The notes beneath the pieces were generated by a model. It was not told the DNA's origin and did not search any database. It was given only the letters and a program-made list of their open reading frames with translations. This document shows positions 8,917-18,063 of a DNA stretch of 64,000 nt, one piece after another. The translations under genes were made by a program, and so were the position numbers. Position 1 is the stretch's first letter. Each line of letters starts with the position of its first letter. The DNA comes from Pantoea rwandensis (GTDB taxonomy: Bacteria > Pseudomonadota > Gammaproteobacteria > Enterobacterales > Enterobacteriaceae): contig NZ_MLFR01000002.1 in assembly GCF_002095475.1 (NCBI RefSeq), forward strand, positions 248,001 through 312,000. Reading direction: 5' to 3'.

Positions 8917-9957
8917 TCAAATTTCATCACTGTAGATATTTTCTGCCGTGACAATATTGATCCGAACCGGCAGGGTATCTTTCACCGGTTCTTTATCTTC
9001 AAACAGGTTACGGACTGTTTTTATGAAGTTACTGGCTTCAACATGATGGTCCTGATGTATGACATAGTCGACTTTGCCTGTCACAAGTTTATTGATGACA
9101 CTCTCTGTCATGTCGTGGCAAATCACCACAGGGCGTTTCGCAGGATTAATTTGATCCATAGCATCAATGATTTCTGCAGCGCCACTCCCGATGACATAAA
9201 CCCCTGAGACATCCTTACTGTCCTTGAGATGCTGCAGAGCCAGCGCAGTGGTGTGGCTACGGTCTTCATTCATGGCATAGCTTTCTGCGATGCGCACAGG
9301 AATTCCTGACTCTCGAAGAATACCTCGGAAGCCGATCTCACGCTGCAAATGCCCTTGATATTGGGTACTCCCTGTAAATACCAACACAACCCCACTTGAG
9401 TCGGGCCGATTTTTTGCCATGAGCAGGCCAGCCGTACGCCCGGCAGCACTGTCGTTAATGCCAATATGCGCCCACGGCGTGATTCCACTGATGACACTCA
9501 GCAAGGTGATGACTTTCTTCCCGTCCTTCTGCAAACGGTTAAGCATCACGCTGACCTGAGGATCGTCTATACCGACCAAGCCAATAACATCCGCACCTGA
9601 TTTCTGCACCTCCAGCAGCACTTCTACAAGCGAACTACTATTGAGATTTTTATAGCGATACGTGTTTAATGTCAGGCACGTCTCGGTCAGACTTTTAGCC
9701 TGAATCGCCATCCCAAGATTGTTGATCAATTCATTATCGGTATCAGGAATGATAAGAACTGTCTTGAGTATCTGCCCAGAAGATGCCTCAGGCGCCCTGA
9801 TTGCGACATTTTTGTATGAAAGTTCTCGCGCTGCCAGAAGTATACGACGTCGAGTTTCATCCTTAACACCGTCACGCCCATTGATTACACGGTCTACGGT
9901 TGCGGTTGAATAGCCGGTAACCTCTGCGATTTGCTTGATAGTTTTTCTGTTAGACAT
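8917..9957 (-). CDS. LacI-family transcriptional regulator (orphan)
   Basis: A 346-residue LacI-type protein with the helix-turn-helix TIKQIAEVTGYSTATVDRVI near residues 6-25 and a type I periplasmic-binding-like sensor domain (VLIIPDTDNELINNLGMAIQ onward). ATG at 9957 is chosen over an in-frame TTG at 9960 because AGGA lies eleven bases upstream. No structural gene reads from the same promoter and a terminator follows. Its nearest possible target is the DUF4432 gene downstream on the same strand. Effector unknown. Confidence 0.88.
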   Translation of the reverse strand: MSNRKTIKQIAEVTGYSTATVDRVINGRDGVKDETRRRILLAARELSYKNVAIRAPEASSGQILKTVLIIPDTDNELINNLGMAIQAKSLTETCLTLNTYRYKNLNSSSLVEVLLEVQKSGADVIGLVGIDDPQVSVMLNRLQKDGKKVITLLSVISGITPWAHIGINDSAAGRTAGLLMAKNRPDSSGVVLVFTGSTQYQGHLQREIGFRGILRESGIPVRIAESYAMNEDRSHTTALALQHLKDSKDVSGVYVIGSGAAEIIDAMDQINPAKRPVVICHDMTESVINKLVTGKVDYVIHQDHHVEASNFIKTVRNLFEDKEPVKDTLPVRINIVTAENIYSDEI

Positions 9958-10365
9958 CAACGCTTCCTATGGTCTTTTGCCGCGAAAAGGAGTGACATTC
10001 CGGGCTACCCATTTAGGCTAAATCAATTTTGGTTATAGCATCGGTCGTTAATTCTCATCGCTTTTAAGCAGACATGCAATTCTTTGCTTTCCACATGCTT
10101 ACAAACTCATCTGTTTCCTCTGACAAGGTAAGAAGCAGATGGGCTGCAACGCTTCATGTCAGGGTACCGTAGCTTGTTTAAGACCGTAATAAACCGAAGG
10201 ACGTATAGGGTCGAGTGAGCGGGTAAAGTCAGCATAGAGGTTTTAGGATACGCGCAAATGCTGTGGGCTCTGACCTGAACAATGCAGAATGTTGAGAATG
10301 CTGAATAATATTAAGGGTATCAATCGATACCCGACTTCTAAATCTTTAAAAAGGAAGTAAGCAAT
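9958..10365. other. Intergenic stretch, no gene seen
   Basis: About 400 bp between the stop of the DeoR gene and the start of the LacI gene. It holds the LacI promoter. I find no convincing ORF, RNA gene, palindromic operator or repeat in the rest. Confidence 0.6.
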
Positions 10366-11124
10366 TTAAAATAGCACCTGAACATCAGCTGCTTTTGCCA
10401 TGTCATTTATCGCTTCAGGTAAAGGCTTATCTGTGATGATGACATCTATCTTTTCCATTGGAAGAATTTGATTGAAATACACTTCGTCAAATTTACTGCT
10501 GTCGACTAACAAAATAGTTTTCCGGGCATGCTTCTGGTAACACTGTTTTACTGCAGCCTCTTCCCTTGTGCAGTCTGTCGCGCCCTGTTCTGCGCTAAGC
10601 CCACGACATGAAATGAAAGCAATATCAGCATAATAACGTGAAATATAATCGCAGGTATCCTGACCGCTAGCGCTTGATCGTTTAGGGAATACCTGTCCAC
10701 ATACGCAATTAATGGAAGCATCTGATTCGTCTGAAAGCAAATTAGCAGCTTTAATACCATTAGTTAACACCGTTAATCCTGTGAAGTTTTTAAACTTCCT
10801 TGATAGATATAATCCAGTGCTACTGGAATCAAGAAATATATTCAACCTATCATGCAAGAATGTTTCTGCAATATCTGAGATGTACTTTTTCTTATCACTA
10901 TTGTGCTTTACTCTTGCATCAAAAGGAAATTCAACATGCGTTGGAAAAATGAATGAAGCGCCACCACGAGTACGATGAATCAGGCCTTCTTTTTCTAACT
11001 GAGCAAAATCTCTGCGCAGAGTAGGCTCACTGACAAAAATAGCTTTAGACATCTCTTCGACGGTGGCGAATTTCTGAATTTCAAGTAACTTGATAATTTG
11101 ATTACGGCGTTGATCAGGAAACAT
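10366..11124 (-). CDS. DeoR-family sugar-phosphate-responsive repressor
   Basis: A 252-residue DeoR-type repressor: N-terminal winged helix (RRNQIIKLLEIQKFATVEEM, then EPTLRRDFAQLEKEGLIHRT, residues about 6-53) and a C-terminal sugar-isomerase-like sensor domain with LDSSSTGLYLS and LVDSSKFDEVYF. These repressors usually bind phosphorylated sugars. It is divergent from the aldolase/kinase/EIIC operon across 529 bp and is the obvious candidate regulator; a phospho-sugar from that pathway would be the expected inducer. GAGGG lies about nine bases before its ATG. Confidence 0.88.
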   Translation of the reverse strand: MFPDQRRNQIIKLLEIQKFATVEEMSKAIFVSEPTLRRDFAQLEKEGLIHRTRGGASFIFPTHVEFPFDARVKHNSDKKKYISDIAETFLHDRLNIFLDSSSTGLYLSRKFKNFTGLTVLTNGIKAANLLSDESDASINCVCGQVFPKRSSASGQDTCDYISRYYADIAFISCRGLSAEQGATDCTREEAAVKQCYQKHARKTILLVDSSKFDEVYFNQILPMEKIDVIITDKPLPEAINDMAKAADVQVLF

Positions 11125-11246
11125 AATAAACCCTCAACATCAATTATTGTTAACTTTCGACAAATTATAGGGACGTCAAATTTAAGGGTCAATATGCTGA
11201 ACAGTGATCTCGCGCGAGCGTTTTGCCATTTGAAAAACGATTTTTT

Positions 11247-11262
11247 TGTGACATGAATCACA
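11247..11262. promoter_or_regulatory. CRP-binding site, near-perfect
   Basis: TGTGA-CATGAA-TCACA is an exact match to the CRP consensus half-sites, and symmetric T and A runs flank it. It lies about 120 bp upstream of the DeoR gene and about 400 bp upstream of the aldolase gene, so it could serve either promoter. Confidence 0.75.
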
Positions 11263-11384
11263 AAAAAATGCATTTGAACCATAGATTTATCAACTTTAAT
11301 GATCTTTACTCACAATTACCTCACGCCCGTAAGAAATAATCGACTCTAAAAAAATCCTTTGCGGCAGCATTTAATTTTTATTTA

Positions 11385-11400
11385 CGTGACATCAATCACG
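11385..11400. promoter_or_regulatory. CRP-like site upstream of the aldolase operon
   Basis: CGTGA-CATCAA-TCACG is symmetric and matches the CRP consensus except for the outermost base of each half-site. It is the site nearer to the aldolase gene. Confidence 0.55.
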
Positions 11401-11653
11401 TTATATAAATCAAAAAAGAACGCCTGACAAACACGTATCAAGGCTAAAAACCTGACACCAATTCATGTAACACCTATACCCCAATTGATATATTCCCTCC
11501 TGAAATATTCAACGTCCTATTGACCACTTACTTTGTACATTGCTCAACCTGACCGCCAATTATATTCATACGCCATCCCCAATGCTATGTTCAATGCATG
11601 TCGAATAATTTACGACAATATACCCCCTAATATAAGTTGGAGATTGAAAGATC

Positions 11654-12649
11654 ATGGTAAATGAAAATAAAACTCGAATTATTACGCCTGGTAAATATGA
11701 TGCGCTGCGCAAGGTCACCAGTGAACAGGGATTCTTCGAAGTAGCTGCAATGGATCATCTGATTGAATTTGAAGCATTATATGGTACCGAGCCAGCTTCA
11801 TTTGGTCGGATTGTTGACGCTAAGGCCGAGTTGGCTGCTGCCTTGGGTCCGCATGCCTCTGCTTTGCTGCTTGATCCTCAATACGGATTGCAGTCGATTG
11901 TCATGGGTGCTGTACCCAGGAATACGGGCGTGGTAGCTGCCCTTGAGCGTGAGGGCTATGCTTCACTCAATGCACCTAGAAGCACGGTGATGCGCGACGG
12001 CTGGAGTCCTCTAAAAGCAAGGCTTGCAGGAGCAGGAACGGGCAAAGTCTGCTGGTTTTATCGTCCAGACCTTGATGAATCAATCGGGGCATCGCAACGT
12101 GAATTGATCCAGCGTTTACAGGCAGAATGTGATCAAGCTGAATTGCCTCTGGTGGTTGAGCCAATCTGGTTCCCAGTACCTGGCGAAGACACCAAAAGCC
12201 CTGAATGGCGCGCCAAACGTGTCCAGGGGATCGTTTCATCGGCCCGTGAAGCGGATGAAATTGGTGTAGACCTTCTGAAGCTTGAGTTCCCTGGCTACGT
12301 AACCACAGATAAAGAGATTGAGGCATCCATTGTTGCGTTGAAAGAGCTGGGTGATTCTCTCAGTGTACCGTGGGTTATTCTTTCAGCAGGTGTTAACTAC
12401 GAACAATTTGCTTTGCAGGTTGAACTGGCAAGTAAGGCAGGAGCTTCTGGGTTCATGGCTGGTCGCTCAGTGTGGGGCGAAGCAATGTCATTAGATCCAA
12501 AAGCACGCGCAGAAGGTATTCAAACGGCAATAAAACGTCTTAATACTTTATCTGCCATTACCCGCGCGCATGGTACACCATTCTTCCCTGCTCTGAATCT
12601 GGATGAAACGGTGAAAGAACTTCCAGCAAATTGGTACCAGAAAAAATAA
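11654..12649 (+). CDS. LacD-like class I ketose-bisphosphate aldolase
   Basis: A 331-residue class I aldolase of the LacD (tagatose 1,6-bisphosphate aldolase) family. The presumed Schiff-base lysine is Lys209 in VDLLKLEFPG, at the expected position (streptococcal LacD uses Lys205), and the phosphate-binding end (GASGFMAGRSVWGEA) is intact. It would cleave a ketohexose 1,6-bisphosphate to dihydroxyacetone phosphate and glyceraldehyde 3-phosphate. It heads the plus-strand cluster with a PfkB kinase and a PTS EIIC, a plausible import, phosphorylation and cleavage route. YihT of sulfoquinovose catabolism is a relative, but no other sulfoquinovose gene is here. The exact substrate is not fixed. 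Confidence 0.85.
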   Translation: MVNENKTRIITPGKYDALRKVTSEQGFFEVAAMDHLIEFEALYGTEPASFGRIVDAKAELAAALGPHASALLLDPQYGLQSIVMGAVPRNTGVVAALEREGYASLNAPRSTVMRDGWSPLKARLAGAGTGKVCWFYRPDLDESIGASQRELIQRLQAECDQAELPLVVEPIWFPVPGEDTKSPEWRAKRVQGIVSSAREADEIGVDLLKLEFPGYVTTDKEIEASIVALKELGDSLSVPWVILSAGVNYEQFALQVELASKAGASGFMAGRSVWGEAMSLDPKARAEGIQTAIKRLNTLSAITRAHGTPFFPALNLDETVKELPANWYQKK

Positions 12650-12908
12650 TTATTAAAATAATGCTCAATGCCTAAAAACGTTTAATATTGCATTGACATA
12701 TTAAAAACACGTTGGATGTAATCGGACAAGGATGTCTACCATCATAAACGGCCATGCTAGCTGAAAATGATGTCACCAAAATAATAAACAAGTATTATGC
12801 TGATGATTAGTCTGAATTAACTCTTATATTAAATATAAATCCGAACCACCGCTAATTAAATTAAGCGGCCCCTACCCTACGCGATAAAATGATTGGAGAT
12901 TCTCCACC

Positions 12909-13952
12909 ATGAATAGTAAAAAAAGAATTCTCGTGGCTGGCCATACTTGTGTTGATCTTCTCCCACATATGGATTCCACACCAGGTTTTAACCCAGGGCA
13001 AACTTTCAAATTGGGGCCTGTCACCCAACGCCCTGGTGGTGTCGTACCAAACACCGGTTCCGCTTTAAGCCGGCTTGGTGTTCTGACCGATGTTCAGGCC
13101 TCTCTGGGCAATGACCTTTTTGGAGAGTTCTGCCGCACTTGGTTAGCAGAAAATATAACGGGAGAACTTCACCTTACGCCTTCGGCTTCTGGAACTTCCT
13201 ACACGATTGTTGTTGAACCACCGGGAGCGGATCGGACCTTTTGGCACTATGAAGGCTCGAACGTTGATTTCCAGCCAGACTTCAATGTGAAAGGAATGGC
13301 TGGCCTCCATGTCGGATACCCATCCTTGGTGCCTTCTTTCCAGATGGATAACGGTAAGGCTTTGGCTAAGGCATTTAAAGATGCACGTAAAAAAGGAGTA
13401 ACGACATCGCTAGATTTGGCCGTTGTTCTACCGGAATCCTCCGCAGCAGCCATTGACTGGCGTGCATGGCTGGGGACGGTGCTGCCTCACGTCGACATTT
13501 TTACGCCAAGCTGGGATGACGTCAGCAGTGCGCTAGGGTATTCACCTGAACCTGATGAAGCGTTAATTTGGAGTGTTGCCGAAGAGCTGCTTTCCATGGG
13601 CCCTGCGGTTGTACTTCTCTCAGCGGGTGGCCTTGGGTTTATGATCGCCACAGCAAATGGTGAAAGGCTGCGAGGAGCGGGAAAACTTGCTGCTCAGCTT
13701 CCGTCATCATGGAATAACGCTCGCCATTGGACGACGGCAGAACATTTCGACTCCATCATTACGGCAACAGGAGCGGGCGATCATCTCACCGCAGCGCTGC
13801 TAGATGCAATCAGCCGCGAACTCGAAATTGACGATTCTGCAATTCATATGCGTAGCGTGGTGGGCAATCATCTGCAAGGTCGCCCTCTGATTGCAGTTAA
13901 AGCTAACGGATTTGATAAAATTCCCGGAGCCGGAGTCGCTCATCATGTCTGA
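12909..13952 (+). CDS. PfkB-family carbohydrate kinase
   Basis: A 347-residue ribokinase/PfkB-superfamily kinase. The N-terminal sugar-binding start (VAGHTCVDLLP) and the C-terminal catalytic/anion-hole motif ATGAGDHLTAAL (about residue 290, with the catalytic Asp) are intact. It begins with ATG behind GGAG and ends overlapping the EIIC gene by 8 bp, so the two are coupled. In the context of a LacD-like aldolase its likely job is to phosphorylate a sugar monophosphate at C1 or C6 to give the bisphosphate. If EIIC only facilitates entry, it could instead phosphorylate the free sugar. Both are inference. Confidence 0.87.
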   Translation: MNSKKRILVAGHTCVDLLPHMDSTPGFNPGQTFKLGPVTQRPGGVVPNTGSALSRLGVLTDVQASLGNDLFGEFCRTWLAENITGELHLTPSASGTSYTIVVEPPGADRTFWHYEGSNVDFQPDFNVKGMAGLHVGYPSLVPSFQMDNGKALAKAFKDARKKGVTTSLDLAVVLPESSAAAIDWRAWLGTVLPHVDIFTPSWDDVSSALGYSPEPDEALIWSVAEELLSMGPAVVLLSAGGLGFMIATANGERLRGAGKLAAQLPSSWNNARHWTTAEHFDSIITATGAGDHLTAALLDAISRELEIDDSAIHMRSVVGNHLQGRPLIAVKANGFDKIPGAGVAHHV

Positions 13953-15117
13953 AGACCATAAATACTCATCAGCAGAAGCAGAAGCAGTGGCGCAAACTCA
14001 TCTTCCTGATGCCCCAAAAACCCGAATAGTCGGCAGCATGATTGATGGGATTTCCAAAATATTCCTACCTGTTGTTAATGTCTTAAGTGCTGCCGGGATA
14101 CTGAATGGGATGATCGCAGCGGCAACTTCAGCGGGAATACTTTCGCCAGATTCTCAAAGTTATATTGTATTAAATGCAATGGCGAAGGCTCTTTTCTATT
14201 TTCTGCCGGTATTTTTAGCTTACACCACGGCTGAATTAGTTAATGCCGATCGCTTTACAGCGGTGCTACTGGCGGGAGTGTTGGTCTTTCCTGAACTGAC
14301 ACAAGCCATACATAGCGGAACACACCTCACATTTTTTGGCCTACCTGTAGGAGATGTCTATTACCCAAGCACGGTGATCCCCATCATTTTGGGGGTGATT
14401 TTGCTAGGGTATGTGGGAAAAGCAGGTACCCGAATATTGCCTGCCGTCATTCAGGGCCCGTTTAACCCACTGCTGTCGATTCTTATCGTAGGAGGAGCAG
14501 TATTAGTTATTCTTGGTCCCGTTGGCGCCAATATTGGTAACGGTCTAGCGGCGGCGTACAGCTGGCTCTACGCACTGAGCCCTGTAGCTGCCGGCTTTTT
14601 GGTAGGTGGTTGTATCCAGATTATGGTTCTGTTTGGATTCCATTGGGCATTAATTCCTATCGCTGTTAACAATATTGCGACCCAAGGTCACGATACTCTT
14701 TTGACCTTTTTTGCCTCTTCAATATTCGCACAGGCAGGGGCTGCACTAGCAGTTTGTATCAAAACACGTAATCCCGCTTTTCGTGGAGTTGCAGCTTCAG
14801 CATCACTTAGCGCATTTTGCGGCGTGACGGAACCCGCGATGTTTGGTGTGACATTACCTCTGAAGAAACCGTTAATAGCAGTATGTATTTCCGGTGCAGT
14901 AGGCGGAGCCGTCATTGGCTACTCAGGCGCGTCAGCCATGAGTTTCGCAATCCCTAATGTGGTCACCCTTCCCGTCTTTTTCGGGTCTGGTTTTGGTTTG
15001 TTCGCTGCGGGATGCATTATCAGTACAGTACTTTCTTTCACATTGAGCCTTTGTATGAAATACAAAGCAGACTTTGTGGAAAGTACTTCGACTAACGTGT
15101 CCCCATTGAAGAATTAA
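13945..15117 (+). CDS. Stand-alone PTS EIIC, glucose/beta-glucoside superfamily
   Basis: A 390-residue integral membrane protein with about ten hydrophobic segments and the EIIC signature CGVTEPAMFGVTLP around residues 290-303, characteristic of the BglF/sucrose/trehalose-type IIC domain. The start at 13945 overlaps the kinase stop by 8 bp. There is no IIB domain (no phospho-cysteine module) before it, no IIA domain after it, and no separate IIA or IIB gene in the cluster. It must either borrow a IIB in trans or transport without coupled phosphorylation, leaving that to the PfkB kinase. It ends at a strong bidirectional terminator. Sugar unknown. Confidence 0.85.
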   Translation: MSEDHKYSSAEAEAVAQTHLPDAPKTRIVGSMIDGISKIFLPVVNVLSAAGILNGMIAAATSAGILSPDSQSYIVLNAMAKALFYFLPVFLAYTTAELVNADRFTAVLLAGVLVFPELTQAIHSGTHLTFFGLPVGDVYYPSTVIPIILGVILLGYVGKAGTRILPAVIQGPFNPLLSILIVGGAVLVILGPVGANIGNGLAAAYSWLYALSPVAAGFLVGGCIQIMVLFGFHWALIPIAVNNIATQGHDTLLTFFASSIFAQAGAALAVCIKTRNPAFRGVAASASLSAFCGVTEPAMFGVTLPLKKPLIAVCISGAVGGAVIGYSGASAMSFAIPNVVTLPVFFGSGFGLFAAGCIISTVLSFTLSLCMKYKADFVESTSTNVSPLKN

Positions 15118-15145
15118 GATGTTGGATGAGTAATTCGGAGAGGGG

Positions 15146-15178
15146 AAAAGAAGCGCGTAATTATTACGCGCTTCTTTT
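15146..15178. terminator. Bidirectional Rho-independent terminator
   Basis: A perfect inverted repeat of about 16-bp arms (AAAAGAAGCGCGTAAT and its complement) between the convergent EIIC and PQQ-dehydrogenase genes, with T runs on the 3' side of both strands. Confidence 0.9.
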
Positions 15179-15182
15179 TTAA

Positions 15183-17660
15183 TTACTTCTCGGGTAATGC
15201 ATACGCCATGATGTAATCACCTGATGGCGTTTCCATGAAGTGATGTCCACCCGCAACAATAACCAGATATTCCCGGCCATTTTGCGTGTAAACAATCGGG
15301 TTAGCCTGACCACCCGCTGGTAATGGCACACTCCACACAGTTTTACCGGTAGTAATATCGATAGCACGAATCAGATCGTCTGTCGCAGCAGCCACGAACA
15401 CCAGCCCCCCGGCAGTAACGACTGAGCCACCATTATTCGGCGTACCGATATCGATAGGCAAACCGGTAGGCATATTAAATGGACCATTTTTACGCGCAGT
15501 ACCTAATGGACGATCCCAGATAGTGTGCCCGTCACGCATATCAATAGCTCTGATGCCACCGTATGGCGGTTCTTTACATAACATCCCGGTGAATGGTAAG
15601 CGCCAGCCCGCATTCACATTGACTCCATAAGGAACACCTACCTGCGGTGCACCTGAACCTTCTGCGTGGCCGGCCTCTGTAGGATTAAATGGAATCTGGT
15701 CACGCGTTTTCCAGCCTAATTCATCCACTTTTTTGCGCGGTACCAGCTGTGCGTAGTTAGCCATATCATTGTAATTGGCAATGATAATGCCTCGCACCGG
15801 ATCGATCGCTACGCTGCCCCAGTCTGACCCTCCATTGTATCCCGGATATTCGATGTAAGGCTGGTCAGCAGTAGGCGGAGTGTATTGACCCTTATAGCTT
15901 GCCTGCTGGAACTGAATACGGCAGACCATTTGATCAATCGGTGTCAGACCCCACATATCTTGCGGTGTCAGATCCGGCTTGCTCAGGTGGTGGAATGTTG
16001 AGTAAGGCTGAGTTGGTGAACGTGAGTCAGGCTCTACTCCTCCACCAGGAACCGGGCGTTCTTCTACGTCAAACAGAGGTTTACCGTTACGACGATCCAG
16101 AACGTAAATCTCACCCTGTTTGGTTGGAATGATAATAGCTGGAGTTTTCTCGCCATTCTTGGCCGGGTAATCCACAAGTGAAGGCTGAGAACCCTGATCA
16201 TAATCCCATACGTCTTTATGGGCAGTCTGGAAATTCCAAACTGGCAGACCGGTTTCAACATTCAAGGCTGTCAATGAGACTGAATATTTATTAACTGCAT
16301 CGCTTCGCTGACTGCTGTAGTAGTCACCCGAGGCATTCGCTACAGGTAAGTAGATCAGCCCTAACTTGTCATCACCAGTGAAGTTGGTCCAGACATCTGG
16401 AGAACCTCGTTTATAAGCATCTGGCCCAGTCCGTGGCTTGCTGATATTAGGTTCTGCAGCGTCCCAAGCCCACTTCAACTTACCTGTGCGGACATCATAA
16501 GCCTTGATAACACCTGGTGGGCCATAAGCACGCTCGCCATCAAGCACCTGGTGAGAAACAACCAGTGTGTCACGAACCACGACTGGAGCAGTATTGATGG
16601 ACACATAGCCATGGTAGATTTCACCCATGTCCTCTGTGAGATCCACTGTCCCCTGATTACCGAAGCTTTTACAAACTTCACCCGTCTTGGCATTCAGTTC
16701 AATAACACGAGCATCCAGCGTTCCCATAATAATACGGTGCTGGCAATCATCAGAGTTATCAGCAATTGCAGAAACACTAGGCTGCTCGCCCTTGTTCATA
16801 TCTGCGGTGGTGACATGGCTGTTAGTCTGCGCATCATACCAAGTTAAACCCCTACAGGCTGAAGTGTAAGGGATAGCCCTGTCTGTTACTTTTGGGTCAA
16901 AGCGCCATTTCTCTTTGCCCGTTGCTGCATCGATTGCAATGACCAAATTATGCGCAGTACAAGTATAAAGGGTATCGCCAATTTTCAGTGGCGTATTTTC
17001 TACTCCCCAACTTCTTTTTGGAAAATCTCCGCTGCGGTACTGCCATGCAACAGTGAGGTTTTTCACATTTTCAGGAGTAATTTGTTTTGATGCAGAAAAA
17101 CGCTGGGAAGCAAGTGATCCACCGTACGTATACCAGTCCCCGACGTCAGGATTAGATGCTTTCCCATCTCCTGTATTTGCTGTGAATGCATCATTCACAG
17201 GCGCAGGAAGATTTGTTGTTGCAGTATAGTTCCAAGGTGTGAAAGGAATGATCCCTGCCACAATAAAAGCGACTATACACACAACACCGAAGCAGGTTGA
17301 AAATTTACGAGAGATACCAGGCTTCAGTGATGGCAACTGAAAAGCAAAAGCAATTCCTAACAACAGCATCACATCAAAACGCGGCACCCATCTCCAATAA
17401 TCAAGCCCTGATTCCTGGATACACCATAACAATGAGCCGATAAACACTGCACCAAACCAGTAAACTGCACTGGTACGCTTAGCAAAAACTAGTGAGCCGG
17501 CAATGATACAACCCACTCCTGCGAGTAGGTAGTACCAGTTCCCACCCAGCGCGGCAAGCCAAACACCGCCGATACCCATAGCCAGCCCAAAGATAATAAG
17601 GACGGCAGCAAACGCTTTATTCCAGATGCTGAGCTTCTGGATTCTATTCACCCTGTTCAA
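15183..17660 (-). CDS. Membrane-bound PQQ-dependent dehydrogenase (Gcd-like family)
   Basis: An 825-residue protein of the glucose/quinate/shikimate PQQ dehydrogenase family (E. coli Gcd is 796). Five hydrophobic segments fill the first ~150 residues, then an eight-bladed quinoprotein domain with tryptophan-docking repeats. Residues matching Gcd Asp466 and Lys493 are kept (KDVWDYD; PTKQGEIYVLDRR). The residue matching Gcd His262 in the YHE motif is replaced (SACRGLTWYDAQ), so the substrate may not be glucose. It oxidises a sugar, polyol or cyclitol acid in the periplasm and feeds ubiquinone. The start is TTG at 17660 with AAGGA upstream; no ATG is available. An operator-like motif at 17741 is shared with the SDR/MFS operon. 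Confidence 0.88.
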   Translation of the reverse strand: MNRVNRIQKLSIWNKAFAAVLIIFGLAMGIGGVWLAALGGNWYYLLAGVGCIIAGSLVFAKRTSAVYWFGAVFIGSLLWCIQESGLDYWRWVPRFDVMLLLGIAFAFQLPSLKPGISRKFSTCFGVVCIVAFIVAGIIPFTPWNYTATTNLPAPVNDAFTANTGDGKASNPDVGDWYTYGGSLASQRFSASKQITPENVKNLTVAWQYRSGDFPKRSWGVENTPLKIGDTLYTCTAHNLVIAIDAATGKEKWRFDPKVTDRAIPYTSACRGLTWYDAQTNSHVTTADMNKGEQPSVSAIADNSDDCQHRIIMGTLDARVIELNAKTGEVCKSFGNQGTVDLTEDMGEIYHGYVSINTAPVVVRDTLVVSHQVLDGERAYGPPGVIKAYDVRTGKLKWAWDAAEPNISKPRTGPDAYKRGSPDVWTNFTGDDKLGLIYLPVANASGDYYSSQRSDAVNKYSVSLTALNVETGLPVWNFQTAHKDVWDYDQGSQPSLVDYPAKNGEKTPAIIIPTKQGEIYVLDRRNGKPLFDVEERPVPGGGVEPDSRSPTQPYSTFHHLSKPDLTPQDMWGLTPIDQMVCRIQFQQASYKGQYTPPTADQPYIEYPGYNGGSDWGSVAIDPVRGIIIANYNDMANYAQLVPRKKVDELGWKTRDQIPFNPTEAGHAEGSGAPQVGVPYGVNVNAGWRLPFTGMLCKEPPYGGIRAIDMRDGHTIWDRPLGTARKNGPFNMPTGLPIDIGTPNNGGSVVTAGGLVFVAAATDDLIRAIDITTGKTVWSVPLPAGGQANPIVYTQNGREYLVIVAGGHHFMETPSGDYIMAYALPEK

Positions 17661-17740
17661 AATTTATTCCTTAGCCATTAAATGATAATGCCGCCTGACT
17701 TTAACATTTAATGATTGAATAGAACATTTAAAACACATCA

Positions 17741-17762
17741 AAATGATCCATTAACATCATTA
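17741..17762. promoter_or_regulatory. Operator-like motif before the PQQ dehydrogenase
   Basis: AAATGAT-CCATTAAC-ATCATT is an interrupted palindrome about 80 bp before the start. The same arms with the same 8-bp spacing occur at 20486-20507 before the SDR gene; 18 of 22 positions are identical. Confidence 0.6.
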
Positions 17763-18063
17763 TAAAATACAGGGTTAAGTAATTGAAGCTTCTTTGCGTC
17801 TGGAGCTTAGGCTTTTAGTGGGCTAAAACGTACATGACGTATCCATCTGCCCATAGATACAGGTGCACACTGAAGTGTCGCAGCATCGTCCTACTGGGAG
17901 CTAACTATCAGCCACTATGTTTTACAGTAACTGTGTCAATTTCCTGCCATTTCCCTAAGCAGCTTACGGAAAGTACAGATCGGTGTATCACTGCCCAAAC
18001 CACAACCGTCTTCTGATTCAGTCTGAAGGGGCTTTGTCGAGGTGTGTAATTTCTTACCTGAAA

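Larger units (their letters stand above)
11125..11653. promoter_or_regulatory. Divergent promoter region between DeoR gene and aldolase operon
   Basis: A 529-bp AT-rich intergenic region with two CRP-like sites (11247-11262 and 11385-11400), 138 bp apart centre to centre. No ORF of note. Its length and the paired sites suggest regulated divergent promoters under catabolite control plus the DeoR repressor; the DeoR operator itself could not be picked out. Confidence 0.55.

Noticed and set aside
11654-13952. Aldolase and PfkB kinase as yihT/yihV of sulfoquinovose degradation
   Set aside because: No sulfoquinovosidase, isomerase, SLA reductase or sulfo-exporter genes are nearby; the aldolase length and motifs fit LacD better.
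15183-17660. Naming the PQQ enzyme gcd (glucose dehydrogenase)
   Set aside because: The His262 position of Gcd is changed and the gene lies in an accessory SDR/MFS setting, so only the family is named.
17990-18060. GGGGCTTTGT stretch as an IS5/IS26-type element end
   Set aside because: Only a few bases resemble such ends; there is no transposase frame and no second inverted repeat.
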